Source of the DNA: Calonectria ilicicola
Lineage: Eukaryota > Ascomycota > Sordariomycetes > Hypocreales > Nectriaceae
Direction of reading: 5' to 3'
Length of the DNA stretch: 64,000 bases
NCBI GenBank assembly: GCA_020809705.1
Contig: CP085826.1
Location: forward strand, 2,976,001 to 3,040,000
Part shown: in pieces, positions 10,937-21,314 of the stretch
Layout of the letters: every line of letters starts with the position of its first letter
How positions within the stretch are numbered: the stretch's first letter is position 1
Translations under genes and position numbers: made by a program
The notes under the pieces: model-generated
Told to the model about the DNA's origin: nothing
Databases searched by the model: none
What the model saw: only the letters and a program-made list of their open reading frames with translations

Positions 10937-11291
10937 GAGCTCTTCCCGGGCCATATATAATGATTTAATAATAAAATAAATTCTTAATCTAAAGGCAAGT
11001 GCGAGCTCAACCAAGACAGGAGCATTTATCAGTACAACTGTGTTTTGCAATTATCAGTACTGTTAGTAATACCAAAACCACCGTTGTAGCTTTAGAGCTG
11101 GATAGTAGGTGAAAAGTGAGTGGAAGGTTAGTTAACTCGGCAGTGGCGAACACTGGCCGAGGGTAGAGTTTGTTTGCACTGATTCCTATTTATTCATCTA
11201 CCTCCTTGCAAAACTTCCACCTTTTTCCTTTCAAAATCTCAACCCTTCACATCACCAACACTTTCCCACACATAACATCTTCGCCTTCACC
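10937..11291. other. Intergenic, no gene recognised
   Basis: This is the NLR 3' region followed by a C/T-rich stretch (about 11200-11290) that looks like the leader of the next gene. No other feature is seen. Confidence 0.5.
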
Positions 11292-12010
11292 ATGGAGAAT
11301 TGCCGAGAAGAATTTGAGGAGTATCTTCGAGTCCATGGCCAGGACTATCGATATATAAAAATGTTGACGGAATTTCTGCGCAAAGAGTTCACGATGGAGG
11401 AGCCAACAGATTTACTTCCTGCCGATGAGCGAGATCAACGTCTCGCTGCAATTATGAAGATCGTCGAAGGACAAGAGAGTATCAGAAATCCATTGGGGAA
11501 GCTGACGAGGACCCAATACCAGTACTTGTGGGAAGTTCCTCTCTCCAATCTTTGCGGACCCAGGAGCGTAACCGACTGGTATTATGACCTGAAACACTCC
11601 CATCGACTCATCGATCTTTGTATGCATCTCTACGCTACCTCTCTTACTCTTCATTTAGCGCTAACAGCTTCGGTATATTTTACGGACGAGGCCTGAAAGA
11701 AAAGAAGAAGGCGCCCGTTCCTGGCCCACCCGATGCTCAAGATCCTGGAGCGTCGGAGCGGCACGATGTAAAGGGCAAAGGGGTTGATCTGAATCCTACA
11801 TCGACCAAGGACCCGAAACCCAAGGACGAAAAATCTCGGAATCCTGCCCAAGCCACTCTGTGCCGTGAACTAGACAATTATAAGTGTGTGGTTACGGGTG
11901 CTCCAACAACCCCTCGTTCGATAAATACATCCATGACCAACTCAGTTGTTCCGCCAAGCGCCATAATAATAAACATGAGTCTTGCTGCGCGCACACATAC
12001 ATTTTGCTAG
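11292..12010 (+). CDS. Truncated fungal HNH-nuclease-like protein
   Basis: Two exons, 11292-11619 and 11691-12010, give 215 residues. The intron 11620-11690 (71 bp) has donor GTATGC, branch GCTAAC and acceptor GAG, and it keeps phase where the nearer AG at 11667 does not. The N-terminal half is helical and charged, the middle is Pro/Lys/Asp-rich. Near residue 175 LDNYKCVVTGAP matches the start of the fungal HNH_2 domain, normally followed by an AHI segment carrying catalytic His. That part is missing: the frame continues with unrelated residues and stops at 12010, just before AT-rich sequence. I read it as a 3'-truncated relic of an HNH-domain gene (inference). It lies next to the NLR, a typical accessory setting. 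Confidence 0.5.
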
Positions 12011-12040
12011 ATGCGCACGTAAAGCGCTTGAATTTAATAT

Positions 12041-12183
12041 CAGGACAAAGAAAATAAGAATAAAAATAAATAATTTTATGTATATTTTTAATTTTATTTA
12101 TAAGAAAATAAATAATTTTATATATATTTCCAAGTTTATTTATAATAAAATAAATAAAGGCTTTAGTATTTTCTTTGGACTGT
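12041..12183. repeat. AT-rich element with short inverted ends (MITE-like)
   Basis: Ends are CAGGACAAAGAAAATA on the left and the complement of CAGTCCAAAGAAAATA on the right, 14 of 16 positions matching. The interior is almost pure A/T and contains two direct copies of a ~43-bp unit (core AAATAAATAATTTTAT). No clear target-site duplication was seen, so mobility is uncertain. It begins 30 bp after the stop of the truncated HNH gene. Confidence 0.4.
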
Positions 12184-13083
12184 CTTAGGATTTTGTAGGA
12201 GAGCTCTAGCTAAATAGTTTGATGTGTGCACCTAGAAATATGTATGTGTGCGCACAGCGAGACCCATAAACATTATATCAAAATGCATTCATCTCACCAA
12301 TATATGATCATTGCCTACTCCAAGTATTGAGACTCTCATCGAGATACAAGGCCCTATTTTCAGTCAGGGTGATCCTTCTTTCGCAGGAATTGTTTGCGCC
12401 GACGTATTTTTAATATCGTTGGCCAGGGAACATGAAGGGATCTCGTATTTCAAAAGGGCTGTGATCACATCTGCTTGGTGCAGTCCCTGACTGAGTGTAT
12501 GGGTCACACAGAAACAAGCAACATAGAAACGGGTTCATCCAGCAGAGGAAGACTTATTATCATCACATGAAAACAATGCTCTAAACAATTGATGTATTGC
12601 GCTGTGCTGTGCTTCCCATGGTCCTCCAAAAATCCCTTTCCCGTGAGTCCAGCTTTTTGTTACGCCAACGCTAGTATGGACATTCTTAGAACCGCCCACA
12701 ATCAAGACAAAGGAAAATTATTTCATCCAGAATAAAAAAACAATAAACGCCAGAGCCTAGCCTAATTCCCCCATAGTCAAGACCCAGAAATCAACGACGG
12801 CCGTAATCCAATTAAAGAAAACTTCTCTCTTCACCTTGCATGGGGTAGTGCAAGGTGTTGACAGAGAGGGCGTTTTGTGTGGTTGTGAGTAGTTCTATAC
12901 ATGACGTAGGTGAACCCCAGGAGCGAAAAAATGAAAACATTAGACTGACTACCCATCCATGGGAGCAGGTTGAGCGATAGTTGATAGTTGATGGTGTGGT
13001 TTGATAATAAAAAAACGGTTGTCCCGTATGGGGTTGTGTGACATGCCGGATCTACCAGGCATCGTTGAGTATTTGGCCCGCGC
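12184..13083. other. Intergenic, no gene recognised
   Basis: About 900 bp without a coding frame of interest. It probably includes the 3' UTR of the TRP-like gene, which reads in from the right. Confidence 0.5.
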
Positions 13084-16000
13084 CTATGTGCGAGGCCGTG
13101 GCGGAGGTTCGTCTAGAACAAGCTCAGCTGAGCTGCCTAGAAGATCAACCTCGCGGTGAAGAGGGTCGACCCTGCTTATGCCGTGATGCGGCACCATGCC
13201 AAAGCTGGCAGGGCGCTCTTCGCGTCCACCTTGCAGGTCTACCTGGGTGAACTCGCTGGGGACCTCAATAGAAGAGTTGGATGAAAGCCGCCTCTGCGAT
13301 CCTGTACGTTCGAACGGCAGCCTTGATGAGCCTGATAAGGTTTGTCGATGTCGACTCGAGTGATGGCTGTTGGTATCCGAGTCCGCTAGGTGGGGGTCAA
13401 AGGCAAGACTGGAACCAGGCATGCTCAGGTTGAGAGACGGCGGGCGACTCACTCTCCTCTCGTGACTACCAGAAGCCCGCTTAGAGCTCTTTCTTGGAAT
13501 CTCCGGCAGGTCATTCTCGGCGGCAATCAGAGCAGCATGCTTCTTTGACAGAGCCCTGGTTGGCTCCCTCGGGGCTCTCTCCTCGTCAGTGAACGGCTGG
13601 GACATTCGTTCAGCCACAGGGCTTTCAGGTTCAGAGTCTGCGCCCGGATCACCATTGTCGTCGAGCAAGTCGCCCTCACGATGCATGGGTGAACGTCGCG
13701 GGCGCTCGTCTTCATCGTCCGAGTCAATGGGACCATTCCGCAAAACACCCATGGCAACAGGGATGCCTTCTGGAGGGGACTCCCCGCCGTTCCTTGCCAT
13801 CATCTGAGGTGGCATCCTCGAGCTTCTCACGACCTCAAAGCCCTTGCCCTTGCCCTTCTCCTTCGCCTTGGGGCCGAAGAGGTTGCGGAACCACCCCGAG
13901 GCCGTCGCCACAGGTCCATTGGGATCCGCAGGTCCAGTTCCGAGTTTCCTACCGAGTCCGTCTGAGTTTAGTGCAGGGCCGCGAACACCGTAGTAGAAAT
14001 CAACTTCACGTGTTGCGTAATCGGGTCGATTTGGTGGGAAGCTGAGCTGCGAATAGCCGCCAGGAGGAGCTGGAGTCGCACCACGAGAGATTTCAGCACC
14101 CATATCCGCAGGATCAAGAGTATTTCCCGGTGCAAGCTGGCTATGCCTCTTGTTCTCTCCCTGACTGGATCCAGGCGCCTTGTCGGAGTGAATTGAATCG
14201 TTGAGTGTCCCACGACGGCGTCGTGGAGGTCGATAGTACGGGTCAGCAGCCTCGGTGACGGATGTAGTAGGGTGGTGACGAGCAGCAGTGGGCGAAGGGA
14301 GGAAGGAGAATGTGCTCGCTTCACCAGGCGTGTCTGGCATGGAGCTGCCACTATCCAGATTACGCGGCATGCCAGAGTACGCATCGAGACTGGAGAGCAC
14401 TGAGCTCTGCCGATGATGGACTAGCATACCGCCAAGACTCGCACCAGACTCGCTTCTGACCCGTCCGCTAGGCATCACGTATCCCGTTTTGCCGTTATCA
14501 TCGGCTGCATCCAACATGGCCGTTGTTGACAGTTGGCTTTGTCGCGAGGGCCCTGTACGATGTGTCACCCGACGTGACAGCTGTCGGGCTCCAAAAATCT
14601 TAGACAAACCTCCACGGGTGAGACCACGGGCATCATCTCCACCAGCACCCATCATGCGCGCAACAACTTCGACAATCGTCTGAAGGGCGTTGAGGAAGAA
14701 GCCAAAAATCAAAGCAGCGCCATGAATGGCCAAGATGACATAGCCAATCCACCCCTTGGTTCCCTCAGAGACGCCCAATGACGGGAAGAACGCCACCATG
14801 AGCAAGATGGTAATAAGACGCAGAGAGCAGAAAAGGGTGTGATAGGCGTTCATTGACGTAGCGGACTGGAACGGGCGGAACGCGTGGATTGTGAGAACCT
14901 GGATCACTTCGCAGATAGCGAGCAGCACCACCTGCGCGATACCACTCGGTTGAACCGCACCAATAGCAATGCCCCGGATAAAGGTGAGGAGCACTGGAAT
15001 CAGGGCATAGGCGGCAGCTTCGTCCGAATAGGTATTGTACAACGGACCGTAGAGTAGCACCGTCGGCAGATCATCGTAGAGTACAGATTTGGGCCGAGTT
15101 CTGATGATGAGCCAGAAAAGATAGGACGCAAATCCAATGAGGAAAACGAGGGTTAGGACGGCCAAGCCGACTGCATAACCAGGGGAGCTCCCCGCAACCA
15201 CCAGCTGAAAGCATGACAGTGCCACAATGGGCAACAAGAAGAAATTGAAAACGATTCGAACAACGTTACCAACAGAAAATGGTATGTTTTTGGAGCGCAG
15301 GTCTTCCTCGGCGGTATTCTTGATTTGTCGATAAATCCACTGGATAGCAAATGCACCCTGGGCGAGGACAGTCACGGATGCGATGCAGACACAGAGCCAA
15401 ACCATCATGCCCGCCCAAATGTCTTCCGTAGCAGCCATGCCGACCAACTGTCCGATCTCTTGCAGTCCATATTCTGCATCCGTGTAGTAGATGCCGTCCA
15501 CCAAGCTCTGCCACGAGTTGGCATTTGCAATGAAGCTTTCATTGAACATGAGGGTCGACCACGCCATCTGACTCACAATAGGCATATAGAAGCCTGGGTA
15601 TTGGAGAGTAAGTCCTCCGGTCAAGGCAATAAATTGAATGTACTGTAGGCAATCACCAAAGCCCGGGGTGACCAATCTGAGTAAATCCACATCGCGGCCA
15701 TAGTTCGAGGTCCAGTGAAAGGTGTCAGGCGAACCCCAGGGGCTGAAGATGGCGGAAAGTAAGACGGCAAATCCCATAAATAGAAGGACGAGAAGAGGAA
15801 GAAACTTGATTAGCCAGGTCAGGCCTCCGAGATCAGGCGTAATAATAGCTGAAATACATCCGATGTTGGTGGCAGCAGCATCACCGTAGATGATGAGGAA
15901 AGTTGCATCCAGAGACGAAAAGGCATACGAAGAAGCCATGTCATGGGTAATGTTAATCGAGGGCAGGTGAGTAGCCGAACTAACACAAGCTTTGTTAGAC

Positions 16001-16809
16001 AGGACATCTTTTTTCTCACTTATTTACTGGATGCGACCTATAGGTGAGATAGCTCGGGTGAAGACTCACATGTTTTCGAAAACAGGGCCAAGCGGACATG
16101 TGCCGTTTGATAAGCCACCTTGGCAAAAGTCCAAACTGTCCTTCCATGGCTCGTACGTCAAAAAATTGACTCTTCGAATAAGAGTCGTCGCCGTATTCCG
16201 TGACGCATCAGGGATGCGAACGATTTTGCCGTTTGTCTGGCTGCTGTCGTTCCAATACGTTGTGTTTGAAGCAGAGGGAACAGTCGTGCCGTCCTGAGAA
16301 CCCGTCACATTTCCATAGACTACAACATGTAGGTTGTGGCTCGAATTCTTGGTGTCGAAAGTCGCTTCAACCCATTCAGGTTCCCATTGCAGGAGTGGAG
16401 GTTGATGTCCCTTATACGAATCCGACAAGCAGTTCTGGAAGTTCTTTAGGCGCACGGCCGAGACTGGTGAGATGTTGAGGATAGCGATGAAGACGGCGAA
16501 GATGATGTGGGTGGAAATTCGTGACACTGAGGGAAGTCGCAGGGGCCGGGCCCTTTGCCAAGAGGATTCGTCCTTCATGATCGGATTGGACGGGGGAGGC
16601 GCAAGATGAGAGGGAGGGAAGGAATCTGGGGAAGTAGCGAATGTCGAGGGCACAGAGCCGGACGGTGCAAGGGTTGAGGAGGGTGCCGCATGTCGCTTTA
16701 CCAGCGGGCTATTAAGTGGGCGGTTATCGTGATCGTGATCGTGGCGGTGGTAGTCGTCGTGATGGTTGTGGTTGTCGGGCGGGCGCGCACCACCCGCGCT
16801 AGGATGCAT
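13084..16809 (-). CDS. TRP-like/ML-domain integral membrane protein
   Basis: Two exons, 16070-16809 and 13084-15979, give 1211 residues. The intron 15980-16069 (90 bp) has donor GTGAGT, branch CTAAC and acceptor GTTAG, and joins PVFEN-I-SATHLPSIN in phase 2. After a signal/anchor segment (about 99-119) comes a luminal region with CLSD and several N-glycosylation sites, resembling the ML-like domain of fungal TRP/Flc proteins. About nine membrane spans follow, starting LTWLIKFLPLLVLLFMGFAV. The last ~450 residues are a hydrophilic, Ser/Pro-rich tail. Family knowledge: such proteins are channel-like or FAD/calcium-linked transporters of the ER, vacuole or plasma membrane. His/Asp-rich residues 13-29 precede the signal segment. 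M78 (codon 16576-16578) would place the signal much closer to the N-terminus and may be the true start. Confidence 0.8.
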
Positions 16810-19800
16810 GGTTCGAATGCGATTCGTCGTTTGGGGGCAAACAAAGACGGAAGCTCTAATCAGAGAGGCAAGGGGAGGAACACAACAAAGCAGGTTCGCA
16901 AGGGTCTGAAGATGATTCGAAAGCTGCTAGGGGGGGGGACGGGTCGTCGGGAGGATTCAGGCGGCGGGCATCTTGTTGAAGAGTAGTAGCAAGACTCCGA
17001 GAGGGTGGTGACGGAGTCGCAGAGGCACGGCAGCTGGGGCAAGGTTGGGTGGTGGTGGGAAGCGAGCGAGCGACGCAGAAACCGGGTCTGGTGGCCTGGA
17101 GGGGAGTTGAAAGGGTGCGGTCAGGCGCAATGGAGACGAAAGAGAGACGGAAGGATCCAAGAGAAGGAGGAAAAGAATAGGAGGAGAGGAAGAAGTGAGA
17201 GAGCAAGTGAGTGAGTGAGGATGGATGGAGACAGACAGAAAAAGAGTCCAAGATACGAAATCGACCCTGGCCGCTTCTTACAGTGGGTGGGTGTGTGAGC
17301 GAGCGAGCGCATGTGTGCCTCAGCAGCAGCGGGACGCAGGAAGGGGAAGGGGAGCAGCACTCTGTAGGGAACGAGACACGGACCAAGACAGGTAAGCAAA
17401 ACGGATAGGTACCTGTGTCGTGGGTACGAGCACAGTGGCTGGCGAGGTACCTTAGCGGGCACTTACATCACTTAGGGGATTTCCCCACTACGGAGCAAGA
17501 GTGCTTGGCTGATCAGATTGAGGCTTCGGCTCCGCCGCCCGTGAGGGAGGGGCCCTTTTGCTCTCTCTTGTGCTGTGTGTTAAGTATGGGAAACTGTGCA
17601 GATTTACCTGTGGCAGAGAATCGCCCGTAATACATACAGTGAGTGTGCGGCGCTGTGCAGCGTTGCGGCGACTGCTGGTTGTGGTGTTTCTGCTACGACC
17701 CTTCGGGCTCTTCCAAACTAGGACTTGGGGCGTGCGAGGAGGATTCACAGGACCCCGTGGAGATACACCTCAGAATGGGGCTGGGGGGCTGTGACACTGG
17801 CAAACGCCCCCGGGAATGGGCAGAACTCGCCTAGAGCCCGCCCAGAGCGCCGCCAAAAACTCAACCCCTAAAGCCTAAGACAGCGTTTTTTTTTTCTTTC
17901 CTTTCAGATGCCTGGGACGCTAGCTTCCTTGCGTATGGGGGGTGGCTGGGAGGCTGAAGACGCGCAGATGGGGAGATGGGCAGGCAAGAAAGAAGCTATA
18001 GTGGCGGTTGCGTGAGTGTGCGTGTGTGTCTATGCACATATGATCTCCATCCTTTCTTAACACAGCTGTTTGTTTCGTGTCGCTGTAGCTAGCCGCGCGC
18101 TGCACGCCACTTAATGGCCATTAATGCCACCAACTAACATCTGTCTTAATTAACCACCACATTTTGCCAGGCTGGCGTCTTCTGCTAGAGCCAGAATTCA
18201 TGGTTTGCACCTCACAGAAGACGACAACAAAATAAAATAAAAATCCCCGTTCTTGGCGGCTCCCCCCTTGCGACGCAATGCTGACTTGGAGTTACCCCAA
18301 ACAACAGCATGAGCAACAGAGGGGCCAGCGAGGGACCGTGGGACTCGTAGCTGTTCGGGTTCAGTCGCCGTGGCTGTGGCTGAGGGGACGCCCAGACGCA
18401 CGCTAGTCGGCCAGGTACCGGAAACCCAACCAAACGCTCTACCTGACATTCTTTTGTATGTTGGCCAGGGCAAGGGTAAGGTATCCATTGGATTTACATC
18501 CTTGCCCGGCCTGTGTTGACTTTTTTATTTTTTAAGTAGTTGCCCTGTCGCTCTTTGACGACCCGTGGGCTCCGAAAGCCGAATTCAAGTCAGCTCCTCG
18601 TAAAGCAAGAAAAAAAAAAAATTGTCCGGGCCGCAAGGGGTCCCGGGAATCAGTGGTGCATCTTGTAAGAACTAAAGCATTAAGAATCCCCGACGCCGGC
18701 AGTCATCCGCTCCCGCGTGTCAGAGGCTGGCGTAGAGATTGGCGTATGAGACAAGCGAAGCAGTCAACCGAAATCGAAATGCTTATCCCGCGACGCTTGC
18801 TTAGTGGGAAAGATTCCTTCCTTCAGCGCACCATGGACGCCATGGACAACGTCGTGTAAAACCCTCCTCCCCCCATGCCTGACGTCTGTACGTCATGGCG
18901 CGGCGACGTGGACGTGGGTACCCTCTGGAAAGAGTGGGTGTTCTTTTTTCGTAGCGGGTCCCAGCAACAACCCTGGGCGGGATCATGGAGAGCCAGGGAC
19001 CAGCCTGGACGGAACATCACAAGAATAGCAACCTCATTGCTGGTGCTCGCATGTTGGCTGGCCGCCAAGCTATGCGAATTGGCTTGCCCAAGATGCCTCA
19101 TCCATCGTCCTGTCCTGTCGTTTACCCGTCTAGGAAAATCACAAGACCCAAGCCATGCTGCAAGGTGCCTGCACTCAAAACGTTCCCGCTGCCCACTTGA
19201 AGTCGATCGCTTTTAAAGTGCCCCATCTCAGGGCCCATCCCCCCTCCCATCCCAATTGCCCACATCATGAGCGTCAGCCACAATCCCGACGGCGCGTGGT
19301 AGGGTTGGGGTTTAGCTGCAGAGCATTGCGGTACGGTGCGGTACGGGTGCAGTGCAGTACGGTGCAGTACGGTGCGGCAGGCCAAAATCGGTCGAGTCTT
19401 GTTCCGCGCTGACTCCTCCTCTCCTCGGCTCTTCTTTGCGTAGCATTGCAGCATCGTCGTCATGGACGCGTCTTGCATCCATCCATCAGCCGAGTTTTCC
19501 CCCTCCCCCATCGCCTCTGATTTTTTGTGACATTGGGACTACGTAGTGCCTTACGTACGTGCCTCGGCTGTGCAATGTATAAGAGCTGCCCATGCCTCCT
19601 GCGCCTGTGCAAATCCTTATCTTGGCCTTTTCGCTCCTCCTGCCCATCCTGCCCATCGTCATGTCTTGGAAACCTAAGGGTTCCCCTATCCACTAACAAA
19701 GGCAAAAAAAAAAAAGAGAGAGTCCATGACGGCAAGCCATGCAGCCAGCAAGGACGCGGCGCCCGCGGCAGCAGATACGAGGGGCGGGCAGGGGCGGATA

Positions 19801-21314
19801 TATTATTAATAAACATAAACACGCTTCCCTCAATGGGCAAATCTGGCCTCGGGCAGAGCAGAGGCCACAAACCAGAGGCAGTTTCCACGTCCAGCAAAGC
19901 AAGCGATGGGATAAAAAAACACTGTCCAAAACTTGCGACGTCCACTCATGTCCTTGGCACGCGCGCCCTGAGACTCATCCGTGGGACCACCACAGCAGCG
20001 TGTGGATTCCCCCCATCCCAAACGGCTAGCCTCGCAGTCTATTTTGGGAACCAAAACACTGCTCGTGGTGGCACACACGCCCGCCACGTCCCACTCTGGT
20101 GCGTATCGCCTCGCAACGGCTCGCCTCCATTCGTCGCTGCTGCAGACGTCCAGTCGGTAGCATACCGGCCGCTGCGGCTTTCTTCACGCCCACCCCCTTT
20201 AATTCCCACATTGCACATCTGCCGTACGAACCTTTTTTTTTTCTCATGGTTTGTTTTGGTTTGGCTTGCTTTGGGTTGGGTGCATGTTATTAATTATTGC
20301 TCCTCAACACCACCACCACCCTTGGGCACAGCTGAGGCGACCCTGCCTGCATCTTGCATGTCGTATTGGGGCGCCAGACCTTGTTTCTTCCAATTCTACC
20401 TGCCCGTCTGGCTATTGCTCTCGTGCTCCATGCATGCTCCATACTCCATACTCGATGCTCCATGCTCCATGATCCATTGTTCATTCTCCAGTCTACCTAC
20501 TCCTACACCACACCATCAACATGGACTGGTCTCCTCCAGTTCCCAGCCTAATTCATCCTACCCGCACGTAAAATACCACTAAACGTCATTCCTCCACCAT
20601 GTCTCATCATAAAAACTGACCGATCTATCCAACCATTTCATCATGCATCCCCATCCATGCCCTCCTCCCTCCAGACTCCAACCACAGTGTCTCATTTCAG
20701 CCCATTCATTGCACATGAGCCGTCATATGGAGAGGCATAGCCACCACCTTCTCTCTTTGCATCTGCATGATTCATTTTGATTCATCTGGTGTCACCTGCA
20801 TTTCCGCCTCTGCTTCTCTCGTCCTTACTCTCATTCTCCCCTCTCCTCCCCTCCCCCTCCTCACCACCACCCTCGATCCACTTGTCACTTGTCATTGCAA
20901 GCACGTAGTCCCCGTACCGCCTGGTTAGTGGTGGCGCTCTTGCCACAACACCGTCGGCCCGTCACTTATAGTGAGCTTCATACTGTAAATAGCATTCAGC
21001 TGCACCTCGTACCCTTTTAGTCACTACTTTACATGATACTCTCAACACATGGCGACACTATTCGCCTCCATTGGTCGTGCACCTTGACAGAGACGACACT
21101 TGAGCTGGGCGATGCTAACTGCTTCGAGTATTTTTTTTCGACATTTTCAGGCAAATTTGACGGCTCAATCGTCAACTATAATACACTAGTAATTCACCAT
21201 GTCTTAGCCTTCGTGTTGCCTCAGTCCATCCCTGCCCCAACCATCCTAGGACACCAAACCAAGTACACCACCTTCTGCATCTTGTTTCGCTCGCTCCCGA
21301 GACATGTGCCAATC
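16810..21314. other. Long intergenic block without recognisable genes
   Basis: About 4.5 kb. The part next to the TRP-like gene (16850-17400) is GA-rich on the plus strand and is likely its 5' leader. Further on are poly-A/T runs, a minisatellite-like GGTACGGTGCAGT stretch (about 19326-19378) and repeats of CTCCAT (20428-20475). Open frames such as 19527-20582 are low in complexity and match no family. No tRNA was identified by eye. Confidence 0.5.
19326..19378. repeat. Minisatellite-like GGTACGGTGC/GCAGTACGGT repeat
   Basis: About five imperfect copies of a ~10-bp unit (GGTGCGGTAC, GTGCAGTACG and variants) lie in tandem in intergenic sequence. Confidence 0.55.

Noticed and set aside
6042..12010. 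NLR plus HNH gene as an intact two-component defence pair
   Set aside because: The NLR has two frame breaks and the HNH domain is missing its catalytic part, so a working system cannot be claimed.
19527..20582. 351-codon plus-strand frame
   Set aside because: Cys/Ser/Pro-rich and irregular, with repeat-driven sequence. It begins at a non-ATG codon and has no domain.
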